64,000 bases of DNA from Clostridia bacterium (GTDB lineage: Bacteria > Bacillota > Clostridia > Oscillospirales > CAG-272): assembly GCA_017503325.1 (NCBI GenBank), contig JAFVTI010000047.1, positions 1-64,000 of the forward strand. The letters run 5' to 3'. The stretch's first letter is position 1; each line of letters opens with the position of its first letter. A program made the translations under genes and the position numbers. The notes under the pieces are model-generated. The model saw only the letters and a program-made list of their open reading frames with translations. It was not told where the DNA came from and made no database searches. Of the stretch, positions 16,778 to 25,343 are shown in pieces.

Positions 16778-16877
16778 GTAGGGGCGTTCTGTGAACGCCC
16801 GCGGGCGACCACAGGTCGCCCCTACGAATTCACGAACATATGTCAAAATCACAAGGGACGACCAATGGTCGCCCCTT
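16778..16877. repeat. Modular hairpin repeat (REP-like)
   Basis: A 48-base unit at 16778-16825 begins GTAGGGGC and ends GCCCCTAC. Inside are two hairpins meeting at GCCCGCGGGC. A further hairpin, AAGGG.CGACC/GGTCG.CCCTT, occupies 16853-16877. A unit of the same 48-base size and ends lies at 38816-38863, and a related piece occurs within 60718-60848. Confidence 0.7.
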
Positions 16878-16944
16878 CATTTTTTCTTTGATTTTGTAAT
16901 TTTTCGTTGTTTTTTCAATTGTTATTTTACTTTTTGTGTGGGTT

Positions 16945-17697
16945 TTACGCGCCGCCAAGCAGCTCGCGCAGCCTCTCCATGATCTTTTTCTCCTCTCTGG
17001 AGACCTTGACCTGAGAGAGTCCGAGCGTGTTGGCAACCTGCTGTTGGGTCATATTTCGCCAATAACGCAGCAGAACGATCTTGCGCCAGAGCGGGTCAAG
17101 CTGGCTGATTGCCTGCGAGAGCGCAAGCCTGTCCAGCATGCGATCCGTCTCATCTGCGCTGTCGCGATCGGGCAGCGTTCCTTCCAGGGTAAGACCGCCG
17201 TCGTCATACACAGTCTCGGAAAGAGATGAAACGGGAGCAACCGCATCAAGCGCAACAGCGGCATCCTCCGGGCAAACGCCGCAGCACGCGGCAAGCTCTC
17301 CAATCGAAGGATCCCTGCCCGTCTCGGACATGATCCGATTTCTCTCGCCAAGCAGCATGGCTCCCATGCGTTTATATTCCCTGCCCACCTTGATCGGACC
17401 GTCATCACGCAAATGCTTGCGGATCTCCCCCACGATCAAGGGCACGGCATAGGTGGAAAATGCAGTCCCGCGCTCCACCTCAAAGCTGCGAATGGCCTTG
17501 AGCATGCCGATCGTGCCGATCTGCACCAGATCCTCGTACTCCGTGCCGCGATCCTTGAATTTGACCGCCACGCTGCGCACAAGTGCCATGTTCTCCACGA
17601 CCAGTCTCTCCAAGGCCTGCTCGTCACCCTCCCTCGCCAAGATCAACAGCTCCCGATTCTTTTCAATGCGCTCCTGCGCAACCGTATTTTCGATCAT
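16945..17697 (-). CDS. sigF: Sporulation sigma factor SigF
   Basis: Sigma-F directs early forespore transcription. The 250-residue protein has region 2 (LVQIGTIGMLKAIRSFEVERGTAFSTYAVPLIVGEI), region 3 and region 4 with RYWRNMTQQQVANTLGLSQVKVSREEKKI. Position as third gene after spoIIAA and spoIIAB identifies it as SigF rather than the similar SigG. I chose the ATG at 17697, 7 bases after GGGGTG; an in-frame TTG at 17712 is possible. Confidence 0.93.
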   Translation of the reverse strand: MIENTVAQERIEKNRELLILAREGDEQALERLVVENMALVRSVAVKFKDRGTEYEDLVQIGTIGMLKAIRSFEVERGTAFSTYAVPLIVGEIRKHLRDDGPIKVGREYKRMGAMLLGERNRIMSETGRDPSIGELAACCGVCPEDAAVALDAVAPVSSLSETVYDDGGLTLEGTLPDRDSADETDRMLDRLALSQAISQLDPLWRKIVLLRYWRNMTQQQVANTLGLSQVKVSREEKKIMERLRELLGGA

Positions 17698-17715
17698 TAT
17701 CACCCCGATCAAGCG

Positions 17716-18177
17716 TTATGTAAGATCGAGATCGGCGAGCACCTTGATCATGGTCACGGTAGTCCCCTTGCCCAGCTTGGAGGACACGCGCACACCGTCG
17801 GTAAAGCTTTCCATGACCGTAAAGCCCATGCCGCTGCGTTCTCCCGCAGCATCGGTGGTAAACAGCGGCTGCCTTGCCTGCTTGACGTCAGCAATGCCGC
17901 AGCCCTTGTCCGCAATCTCAATGCGCACGATGCGTCCCTCGCACAGCTTGACCGTCATGCGCACGTAGCCAACCGAGTCGCGGTAGCCGTGCACGATGCA
18001 GTTGGTCACCGCCTCGGACACCGCGCACTTGATATCCGCAAGCTCGGTGGCGGTCGGGTCAAGCTGTGACACGAATGCGGCAACCGCTGCGCGCGCCATG
18101 CCCTCATTGACCGAAAGCGAGGGTAGCTTGAGCTGCATTTTATTGACCACCTTGGCGTTGAATTTGTTTGATTTCAT
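17716..18177 (-). CDS. spoIIAB: Anti-sigma-F factor and kinase SpoIIAB
   Basis: SpoIIAB binds SigF and phosphorylates SpoIIAA. The 153-residue GHKL-type kinase shows the N box SEAVTNCIVHGY, the G1 box DKGCGIAD and the G2 segment ERSGMGFTVM. Its ATG overlaps the spoIIAA stop codon as ATGA, so translation is coupled. Confidence 0.95.
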   Translation of the reverse strand: MKSNKFNAKVVNKMQLKLPSLSVNEGMARAAVAAFVSQLDPTATELADIKCAVSEAVTNCIVHGYRDSVGYVRMTVKLCEGRIVRIEIADKGCGIADVKQARQPLFTTDAAGERSGMGFTVMESFTDGVRVSSKLGKGTTVTMIKVLADLDLT

Positions 18178-18557
18178 TTGAGCACCTCCTTTCTGACCCG
18201 ACGGCTGCGGGGCTTGTCCTGCCCGGCTGCATCCGTTTTGGAACGCTCAATGCGCACTAATTTGTCAAGTCCCGCCAGCTTGATGACGCGATCCACACCC
18301 GGGCAAGGGTCGCAAACGACCACGTCTCCCCCGATCTCCTTCATCAAGGCGTAGCGTCCCATGATCAGACCGAGGCCCGACGAATCCATAAAATCGACAC
18401 CAGAGAGATCGAGATACAACCGACGCGGGCGGATCTTATAAAGTAACGAGTCCATACCGCTTCGAATGGCCACCGCACTGTGGTGGTCGATGTCCCCTTT
18501 CAGCTTGACGCGCAGAAAATACCCGGTTTCCTCGTAAGTAAATGTAGCTCTGCCCAT
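18174..18557 (-). CDS. spoIIAA: Anti-anti-sigma factor SpoIIAA
   Basis: This STAS-domain protein frees SigF by binding SpoIIAB. FMDSSGLGLIMGRY (residues 56 to 69) carries the Ser that SpoIIAB phosphorylates (Ser59 or its neighbour). The 127-residue product is about 10 residues longer than most homologues owing to a basic tail ending RSRRVRKEVLK. First gene of the spoIIA operon. Confidence 0.94.
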   Translation of the reverse strand: MGRATFTYEETGYFLRVKLKGDIDHHSAVAIRSGMDSLLYKIRPRRLYLDLSGVDFMDSSGLGLIMGRYALMKEIGGDVVVCDPCPGVDRVIKLAGLDKLVRIERSKTDAAGQDKPRSRRVRKEVLK

Positions 18558-18668
18558 ACTCTTACATCCTTTCCTAATGATTACTTACATCATAGCATGT
18601 CCGACGCAAAAAAATCGTCGCATCCTGTCGGGCGCGACGAAAAAGTTTCACCATCTTGACAACCTTTC

Positions 18669-18933
18669 TCACGAAAGTTTTTGCGTCGCTTTTTTCAAAA
18701 AGCGACCAGGGTGTGGGGCAGCGCCCCACAAGACGCTGTTTTTGGTTCTTTTTGCAGCTCCTTGCTCAAAAAGAACGGAGAGAATTTTCTCAATGTCACA
18801 TCTCCTAATTCATTCCGTACTTTTTCTTGGCTATGTAGCCGCAAGAAAAAGTACCAAAAAGAACGGCGGTAAACGGGGCGTTGCCCCGAACCCCAGTCGC
18901 TTTTTGAAAAAAGCGACGCAAAAACTTTCGTGA
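18669..18933. repeat. 265-bp element with 38-bp perfect terminal inverted repeats (MITE-like)
   Basis: The ends 18669-18706 and 18896-18933 are perfect 38-base inverted copies (core CGAAAGTTTTTGCGTCGC). Each end can itself form a hairpin (GTCGC..TTTTTTCAAAAA..GCGAC). The interior is also symmetrical, with GTTTTTGGTTCTTTTTGC facing its complement, and holds GGGGCAGCGCCCC-type hairpins. No protein-coding frame is convincing. It fills most of the 437-base gap 18558-18994. A diverged relative in inverted orientation lies at 22161-22439. Confidence 0.75.
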
Positions 18934-18950
18934 AAAAGATGGGTAGACGC

Positions 18951-18981
18951 AAAAAGGGCTGTCGCAAAAGCGACAGCCCTT
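18951..18981 (-). terminator. Rho-independent terminator after the EF-G-like gene
   Basis: AAGGGCTGTCGC and GCGACAGCCCTT pair around AAAA, followed on the minus strand by five T. Confidence 0.88.
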
Positions 18982-18994
18982 AAAAGCTATTCCA

Positions 18995-21049
18995 TTATTC
19001 AGCCTTCTTGTTCTCTTCAATAACCTTCTGAGCGATATTCGCGGGTACTACGTCGTAACCGGTCACTTCATACTCGAAGGATGCACGGCCCTGGCTCATT
19101 GCACGCAGGTCGATGGGGTAAGTAACAAGCTCGGACTTGGGAGCAACAGCCTCAACAACCGTGTAACCGGGCTTGCCCTCTGCAGGGTTCATACCCATGA
19201 CGTTACCGCGGCGCTTGGGAATATCACTCATGATATCACCAACCATGCCGTCCGGAACGGTAATGAACAGGCTTCCCACAGGCTCAAGCAGTACGGGAGC
19301 GGACAGCTCAAGGCACTTCTTGTATGCCAGGTTAGCAGCGGTACGGAAGGAAAGTTCATCCGAGTCAACTGCGTGGTAAGAGCCGTCGTACAGCTCTGCC
19401 TTGAGGTTGACCATAGGATAACCTGCAATACCCTTTGCCATTGCATCCTGCAGACCCTTTTCAACTGCGGGAATGAAGTTCTTGGGAACCGAACCGCCAA
19501 CGGTTGCATCGATAAAGGTCAGGCCGTCCTCTTCACCGGGAGCAAATCTTACCTTAACGTGACCGTACTGACCGGAACCGCCGTTCTGCTTCTTGTGCTT
19601 ACCTTCAACGTCGCACTTCTTGGTGATCTTTTCGCGGTAAGCGATCTTGGGAGTGTCCAGCTTGATCTGTACGCCGAACTTGCCCTTCATCTTGGCAGCC
19701 AGCACGCTCAGATGCATATCACCCAGACCGTAGATCAGCATCTGCTTGGTCTCGGGGTTGTTTTCATACTTCAGAGTCAGGTCTTCCTCGGTCATTCTTG
19801 CGATAGCCTGGGAGATCTTGCTCTCGTCCTTAGCGGTTGCGGGCATCATAGCCTGGCACATGTAAGGATTGGGATACTTGGTAGCAGCGTAAGCCTTGCC
19901 GCCTGCAGTCAGGGTGTCGTTGGTGTTGGTGTCGGACAGCTTTGCAACCATACCGATATCACCGCAAGCCAGCTCGTCAACCTCAGTCTGCTTGTTACCC
20001 TTCATAATATAGATGTGAGCCATCTTTTCCTGTGCGTCGCTAGAGAGGTTGGTCAGAACCATATCTCTCTTAACGGTACCGCTCATAACCTTGAACAGAG
20101 ACATCTTGCCAAGGAACGGGTCAGCGATGGTCTTGAATACGAACAGAGAGGTCTCGCCGTCAACCTTGATCTCAATATCAGAGCCGTCAGCCAGCTTTTC
20201 AACCTTCTTAGCGGTATGTCTGGGGAAGGACTCCACGATAGCGTCCATCACTGCAACAACGCCCCAGAGTCTGGTAGCAGCGCCGCAGAATACGGGAGTG
20301 ATGGTACCGTCGATGATACCCTGGTGCATAGCCTCCATGGACTCTTCCTTGGTGAACTCCTCACCATCGAAGAACTTCATCATCAATTCGTCGGACGTAC
20401 CTGCCAGAGCCTCCTTGAGGACCTCCTGGTATCTCTCTGCATTCGCTTCCAGCTCAGCAGTCATGGCAGTTTCGGTTCTCTTGCCGCTGTCGTCATAAAC
20501 GTAAGCCTTCATGTCGATCAGGTCGATCATGGTGATATCCTTACCGTTCTTACCGACGGGAATGAATACGGGGCAGAGGGAGTTGCCGAACTTTTCGTGC
20601 AGCTGTGCAAAGGTCTTGTTGAAGTGTGCATCCATATCGTCGCACTTGTTGATAAAGAATGCCTTCGGAATGCCCATAGCGCATGCCTTATCCCATGCGA
20701 GCTCGGTACCGACCTCAAGGCCTGCCTTACCGTCAACCATAATGATCGCGCTGTCAGCAACGCGGACTGCCTGGTTGACTTCGCCCTCGAAATCGAGGTA
20801 GCCGGGAGCGTCGATCACGTTGATCTTAATATCCTTCCAGAAAACGTGAGCAAGGGATGCGGACAGAGAGAAGCCTCTTGCCTTTTCCTCTGCGTCAAAG
20901 TCGCAAACGGTGTTTCCGTCGGTGGTCTTACCCATACGGTCGACGCCGCCGGAGACGTACAGCATAGACTCTGCAAGAGAGGTCTTGCCCGAGCCGCCGT
21001 GACCCATCAGAGCTACGTTTCTGATCTGCTTGGTGTTAAAAGTTGCCAT
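18995..21049 (-). CDS. EF-G-like translational GTPase (paralogue type)
   Basis: 684 residues with all five EF-G domains. The G domain departs from canonical EF-G: the P loop reads GHGGSGKTSL (about 16 to 25), switch I carries ARGFSLSAS in place of RGITI, and switch II reads DAPGYLDF where normal EF-G has DTPGHVDF, so the catalytic His is replaced by Tyr. NKCD is present. Domain IV keeps GSGQYGHVKV and domain V is complete. This fits the EF-G-like subgroup (PRK12740 type) found beside true FusA in many Firmicutes; its cellular role is not settled. Own promoter and terminator. Confidence 0.9.
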   Translation of the reverse strand: MATFNTKQIRNVALMGHGGSGKTSLAESMLYVSGGVDRMGKTTDGNTVCDFDAEEKARGFSLSASLAHVFWKDIKINVIDAPGYLDFEGEVNQAVRVADSAIIMVDGKAGLEVGTELAWDKACAMGIPKAFFINKCDDMDAHFNKTFAQLHEKFGNSLCPVFIPVGKNGKDITMIDLIDMKAYVYDDSGKRTETAMTAELEANAERYQEVLKEALAGTSDELMMKFFDGEEFTKEESMEAMHQGIIDGTITPVFCGAATRLWGVVAVMDAIVESFPRHTAKKVEKLADGSDIEIKVDGETSLFVFKTIADPFLGKMSLFKVMSGTVKRDMVLTNLSSDAQEKMAHIYIMKGNKQTEVDELACGDIGMVAKLSDTNTNDTLTAGGKAYAATKYPNPYMCQAMMPATAKDESKISQAIARMTEEDLTLKYENNPETKQMLIYGLGDMHLSVLAAKMKGKFGVQIKLDTPKIAYREKITKKCDVEGKHKKQNGGSGQYGHVKVRFAPGEEDGLTFIDATVGGSVPKNFIPAVEKGLQDAMAKGIAGYPMVNLKAELYDGSYHAVDSDELSFRTAANLAYKKCLELSAPVLLEPVGSLFITVPDGMVGDIMSDIPKRRGNVMGMNPAEGKPGYTVVEAVAPKSELVTYPIDLRAMSQGRASFEYEVTGYDVVPANIAQKVIEENKKAE

Positions 21050-21177
21050 GGTAGTGTTCCTTGTTCCCTTTTTCCCGACTCATGCCGGGACGAGGGATCC
21101 CTTTCATTTGAATTTATTGCAAAACGAAATTGTTTTTCATGTGCATATACGCCAATATTTATACAGCATACTATTTT

Positions 21178-21206
21178 ATTATACAGCACCAAAAAACATT
21201 TTTCAA
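21178..21206 (-). promoter_or_regulatory. Sigma-A-type promoter of the EF-G-like gene
   Basis: On the minus strand TTGAAA (21206-21201) and TATAAT (21183-21178) are 17 bases apart, about 130 bases upstream of the ATG at 21049, leaving a long 5' leader. Confidence 0.7.
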
Positions 21207-21227
21207 GACATTCGATTGATTTTTTTG

Positions 21228-21262
21228 CAAAGAGGGCGTAAAAATTACGCCCTCTTTTTTGT
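21228..21262 (-). terminator. Probable terminator after tatD
   Basis: AGAGGGCGTAA and TTACGCCCTCT pair around AAAA just after the tatD stop codon. A T-rich stretch follows on both strands, so it may act in both directions. Confidence 0.7.
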
Positions 21263-21277
21263 TCGTTTTATACAAAT

Positions 21278-22081
21278 TCACGGGATATTGAACAGTTTTT
21301 TCGCGTTATCTGCGGTCGCGGACGCGATCTGTTCAAATGCAACACCGTGCAGCTCGGCTTGCATTTCGGCAATGCAAGACATCAGCCCCGAGTGGTTGAT
21401 CTTGCCGCGATACGGCTGCGGTGCAAGATATGGGCAATCGGTTTCAAGCAGCAGGCGGTCAAGCGGCACGACAGCGGCTGCGCGTCTGACCTTTTCGGCA
21501 TTTTTATAGGTCACGGGGCCGCCAAACGAGAGATACCAGCCAAGCTTGAGCAGCTCCTTGGCCATCTCATCGCTGCCGGAATAGCAATGGAACACCCCGC
21601 GCACACCCGGGTACTGCTTGACCATATCAAAGCTGTCGCCGTGCGCCTCGCGATCGTGGATGATGACGGGCAGATCCAGCTCGCGCGCCATTTCCAGCTG
21701 GCGGGCGAAATACTCGCGCTGCAGCTCCTTGTTGACGGGCGGCCAGTAGTAATCAAAGCCGATCTCGCCAATGGCCACAATCTTGTCGCGGCGGCGGGCT
21801 TCGGGGTCGCGGATCATATCATAAAGCTCAGCGAGAACAGCATCGGGCGTTTGATCAAGGTGCTGGCAATCGTGAGGGTGAATGCCGACGGCACACCACA
21901 TAAAGTCATAGTGCGCGGTCTGCTCAATGCAGCGGCGGTTGGTTTCGGGATTGGTGCCGACATTGATAACGTGGCTGACGGCATCGGCAAATTCGGGAGA
22001 GGTCAGAATGGCGTGTGCCCCGCCCTCGAGCGTGTCGAATTTATGATCGAAGTAATGAGCGTGAGAATCGAATAATTTCAT
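21278..22081 (-). CDS. tatD: TatD-family metal-dependent hydrolase/DNase
   Basis: The 267-residue TIM-barrel hydrolase has the metal ligands DSHAHYFD at the start, a Glu in EIGFDYY, PVIIHDREAH near residue 130, FHCYSG near 165 and LLETDCPY near 205, all typical of TatD. Members act as Mg-dependent nucleases on DNA or RNA ends. Position directly downstream of metG on the same strand is a common Firmicutes arrangement, here broken by a repeat element. Confidence 0.92.
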   Translation of the reverse strand: MKLFDSHAHYFDHKFDTLEGGAHAILTSPEFADAVSHVINVGTNPETNRRCIEQTAHYDFMWCAVGIHPHDCQHLDQTPDAVLAELYDMIRDPEARRRDKIVAIGEIGFDYYWPPVNKELQREYFARQLEMARELDLPVIIHDREAHGDSFDMVKQYPGVRGVFHCYSGSDEMAKELLKLGWYLSFGGPVTYKNAEKVRRAAAVVPLDRLLLETDCPYLAPQPYRGKINHSGLMSCIAEMQAELHGVAFEQIASATADNAKKLFNIP

Positions 22082-22160
22082 GGGGCTCCTTTCAAATTAG
22101 GTTGTCATGAATGAAAGTTTTTGCGTCGACCTTCACCCAAACGGCCAAGCTCTCTCGGAT

Positions 22161-22439
22161 GAAAGTTTTCGCCCGCCTTTTTCAAAAGGCGGCGGGGTTC
22201 GGGGCAGAGCCCCGTGATACGGCATTTCTTTGGTTCTTTCTTTGTGCCTACTTGCTCAAAGAAAGAACGGAATGAATTAAGACATGTAACATTGAGGAAA
22301 CTCTCTCCGTTCTTTTTTGACGGAGCAGCCGCAAAAAAGAACCAAAAAACGGCGTTGGAGAAGTTTCGCTCGTTGCGACGAGCGACGAGGGCTCTGCCCT
22401 CGACCCGCAAACTTTTGAAAAAGTTTGATCAAAACTTTC
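22161..22439. repeat. Palindromic repeat element related to 18669-18933, inverted
   Basis: The outer ends GAAAGTTTT (22161-22169) and AAAACTTTC (22431-22439) are inverted copies. Next to them, GCC..TTTTTCAAAA..GGC and AAAC..TTTTGAAAA..GTTT form hairpins in which both sides have changed together, and GGGGCAGAGCCCC faces GAGGGCTCTGCCCTC. The core contains the complement of the 18669 element's GAACGGAGAGAATTTTCTCA block with a few changes. It fills the 424-base gap between metG and tatD; no gene is visible there. Confidence 0.65.
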
Positions 22440-22506
22440 ACCCTGTTTTACTTGTCCGAATGATGTTCGGGGCTGACGCGTCTGCGGCAGCCCCGTTTGC
22501 AAATTC

Positions 22507-24477
22507 TTATCTGATGCGTTCGCCAAGAGGCGTGTCTTCCGCCAGGAAGACCACGCGGACGGTCTCCTCGCCGCTTGCTAAGATCATGCCGTTGGACTCA
22601 ATGCCGCAAAGCGTTGCGGGCTTCAGGTTTGCAACCAAGATGATCTTCTTGCCGATCAATGCCTCGGGCTCGTACCACTTTGCAATACCCGAAACGACCT
22701 GTCTCTGCTCATATCCCAAATCCACGGTCAGCTTGAGAAGCTTCTTTGCCTTGGGCACCTTCTCGCAGGACAGGATCTGTGCCGAGCGCAGCTCCACGTT
22801 CATAAACGCGTCAATGCCGATCAGCGCACAGCCCTCGGGCTTTTCTACAGCGGGTGCGGGAGCGTTCTTGGCAGCCTCTGCCTCCTGCTCCTTCGCGATC
22901 TCCTCCAGCTTCTTTGCCTCATCCACTCTTGCAAACAGCACCTTGGAATCAGCGACTTCACTACCGGCAACAATGCCGCAGAACTTATCGGCCGCACCGA
23001 TAGTCTCAAAGCTGCGAGCCTGTGCGTTCAGCATGCCGAGCACCTCATTTGCAGTACCGGGCAGCAAGGGCAGCAGCATAACGGCGCCCCAACGGATAGC
23101 CTCGAGCAGATTATACATTACAGTACCCAGTCTTTCCTTGTTGGCCTCGTCCTTAGCCAGCGTCCAGGGAGTGGTCTCATCAATATACTTATTGGCTCTA
23201 CCAAACAGGTCGAATACAGCCGCAACAGCGTCTGCGATGTGGTAAGAATCCATGCAGGAAATGTACTTATTGTAGCATTCCACGCAGGTGTTAATCAAAT
23301 CCTTATCGGTTTCGTTATACTCTGCGGGTGCGATTACCTGCTTTGCAAAGTACTTCTTCTGCATGTCAAGCGTGCGCTTGACAAGATTGCCGAGATTGTT
23401 GACAAGGTCGGTGTTGAATCTCTTGATCACGTTATCGTAAGTGATGGTACCGTCAGCGTTGAAGGGCATCTCGGCCAGCGCGTAGTGACGCACGCCGTCC
23501 ACACCGAAGTGCTCGGCCAGCTTGTCTGCATAGATCACGTTGCCGCGCGACTTGGACATCTTTTCAATGCCTGCGATGAACCAAGGATGTGCGAACACCT
23601 GCTTGGGCAGGGGCAGATCCAGGGCCATCAGGAAGATGGGCCAATAAATCGTATGGAAACGCAGAATGTCCTTACCGATCATGTGCACGTCGCAAGGCCA
23701 GAGTTTCTTGAACTGCTCGCTCTGCTCCTCGAAGGACTTGTCGGGATCGTAGCCGATGGCGGTAATATAGTTGGTCAGCGCGTCCAGCCAAACGTAAATG
23801 ACATGCTTGGGATCGAAGGTGGGTACGCCCCAGGTAAAAGAGGTACGGGACACACAAAGATCCTGCAGGCCGCCCTCGACCTTGAGGAAGTTATTGACCA
23901 TTTCCTTCTTTCTGGACTCGGGCCAGATAAACTCGGGGTTGTCCTCGATATGCTTGATCAGACGGTCAGCATACTTGCTCATCTTAAAGAAGTACGCCTC
24001 CTCGGTTGCCTTGACCAGCTCTCTGCCGCACTCGGGGCACTTGCCGTCGGTCACCTGAGAATCGGTATAGAAGGACTCGTCGGGCGTGCAGTACCATCCC
24101 TCGTAATAGCCCTTGTAGATATCGCCCTGATCGTAGAAACGCTTGAAGATCTTGGTGACTGCCGAGACGTGATAGTCGTCCGTCGTGCGGATAAAGTGGT
24201 CATAACTTGCGCCCATGCCGTCAAAAATCGCCTTGATCTCGCCGGCTACGCCGTCAACGTACTTCTGGGGCGTGACGCCTGCTTCCTTTGCGCAATTTTC
24301 AATCTTCTGACCGTGCTCGTCGGTGCCGGTGCAGAAGAACACGTCGTATCCGCGCTCGCGCTTGTAGCGTGCGACAGCGTCGGTCATGATGATCTCATAG
24401 GTGTTGCCGAAGTGGGGCTTTTTGGACGCATACGCAATCGCGGTCGTGATATAAAACTTGGGTTTCTGTTGATTCAT
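22507..24477 (-). CDS. metG: Methionyl-tRNA synthetase
   Basis: The enzyme charges tRNA-Met with methionine. The 656-residue class I synthetase has the HIGH-equivalent KPHFGN near residue 20, a single zinc knuckle (KCPECGRE), and KMSKSRGN near residue 300. A linker rich in Lys, Glu and Ala is followed by a C-terminal tRNA-binding domain (FMNVELRSAQILSCEKVPKAKKLLKL) as in dimeric MetRS. No T-box leader is visible; the gene starts 35 bases after an upstream membrane protein gene. Confidence 0.96.
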   Translation of the reverse strand: MNQQKPKFYITTAIAYASKKPHFGNTYEIIMTDAVARYKRERGYDVFFCTGTDEHGQKIENCAKEAGVTPQKYVDGVAGEIKAIFDGMGASYDHFIRTTDDYHVSAVTKIFKRFYDQGDIYKGYYEGWYCTPDESFYTDSQVTDGKCPECGRELVKATEEAYFFKMSKYADRLIKHIEDNPEFIWPESRKKEMVNNFLKVEGGLQDLCVSRTSFTWGVPTFDPKHVIYVWLDALTNYITAIGYDPDKSFEEQSEQFKKLWPCDVHMIGKDILRFHTIYWPIFLMALDLPLPKQVFAHPWFIAGIEKMSKSRGNVIYADKLAEHFGVDGVRHYALAEMPFNADGTITYDNVIKRFNTDLVNNLGNLVKRTLDMQKKYFAKQVIAPAEYNETDKDLINTCVECYNKYISCMDSYHIADAVAAVFDLFGRANKYIDETTPWTLAKDEANKERLGTVMYNLLEAIRWGAVMLLPLLPGTANEVLGMLNAQARSFETIGAADKFCGIVAGSEVADSKVLFARVDEAKKLEEIAKEQEAEAAKNAPAPAVEKPEGCALIGIDAFMNVELRSAQILSCEKVPKAKKLLKLTVDLGYEQRQVVSGIAKWYEPEALIGKKIILVANLKPATLCGIESNGMILASGEETVRVVFLAEDTPLGERIR

Positions 24478-24512
24478 GTCAGTAGTCCTCTTGTTAATTT
24501 ATGGTTTATTTT

Positions 24513-25343
24513 TTAATTATCGTTTTGAATTTCCTGCGACTTCAAGGCGTCACAGAGCATTTGATTACATAATAACAGGTACGGAACGGTATCCACCACC
24601 GCGCTGACAAGCACCGTGGCAACGGCCAGTACCGCCCAGCCGAAAAAGCTGAGGTGATATCCAAGCAGTGCGCCGCCTCTGCCGCGGCAGATCTCTTTTT
24701 TCTGTGCTTTGATCTCTTTTCTGGAAAGTCCGCGCATGATCAGCACGCCCGCAACGAAAGCTCTTCGGAACAGAAAAAACACAAGAAAGCAGAGCGCGAG
24801 CCCCGCAAGAATGATGCCGATAAAGGCAAGATCCGCAAAGACATATATTGCGGTCATATCAAAGATCATCTGCCCGACCGAAGAAGCCAGGAGCAGGCTG
24901 GTCAGCAAGATCGCAGCGATTGAAATAATCGGAAATCCGAGAGAGCGAAGTCCGGCTCTCATGCAGCGCACGTACTGTCCGAAAGACCCGAACGCATAGA
25001 ACAGATCCCTGCCCTGTACGCGTTCGCCCTTATAGATTTGCTCGGATACGTGTATCACGCCGCCGCTCATAGGCACAAGCAACAAGAATGCAAGCAAAAG
25101 CATCAGCGCATAAGATGCGATCAACAGCACGGTTGCAAGCACGCTCGGCTGCTCGGTAAACACCGAATCATCCGCAGCGTACACAAGCGCACCGGCCAGC
25201 ATATAGATAAATCCCGCAGTCGCCAGCCAAAGGCCAAGAGCAAAAATCAGCCACAGGCGATTATGATCGGTATCTAGAAGCACTCTTGCCCGCCTTTTGC
25301 AATCCTTGATCAGCTGCGATACGTTTTGGCTTTGTACGCTCAC
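24513..25343 (-). CDS. Multi-pass membrane protein of unknown family
   Basis: I place the start at the GTG at 25343: it overlaps the nagA stop codon as GTGA and has a GGAGG ribosome site 7 bases upstream. The 276-residue product has about five or six hydrophobic segments (around residues 30 to 55, 75 to 100, 135 to 160, 170 to 205, 235 to 260) and Lys/Arg-rich loops such as SRKEIKAQKKEICRGRGG. The layout recalls DUF975-like integral membrane proteins, but I do not recognise it firmly. Coupled to nagA upstream and 35 bases from metG. Confidence 0.7.
   Translation of the reverse strand: MSVQSQNVSQLIKDCKRRARVLLDTDHNRLWLIFALGLWLATAGFIYMLAGALVYAADDSVFTEQPSVLATVLLIASYALMLLLAFLLLVPMSGGVIHVSEQIYKGERVQGRDLFYAFGSFGQYVRCMRAGLRSLGFPIISIAAILLTSLLLASSVGQMIFDMTAIYVFADLAFIGIILAGLALCFLVFFLFRRAFVAGVLIMRGLSRKEIKAQKKEICRGRGGALLGYHLSFFGWAVLAVATVLVSAVVDTVPYLLLCNQMLCDALKSQEIQNDN

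Noticed and set aside
18558..18994. Short open frames inside the palindromic element
   Set aside because: They are made of the symmetrical repeat itself, lack ribosome sites and read as low-complexity Lys/Phe sequence on both strands.
19373..21241. A 622-codon plus-strand frame opposite the EF-G-like gene
   Set aside because: Antisense shadow; the minus-strand gene has all EF-G domains, a promoter and a terminator.
24478..24512. T-box or SAM riboswitch before metG
   Set aside because: Only 35 bases separate metG from the preceding gene, too short for either element.
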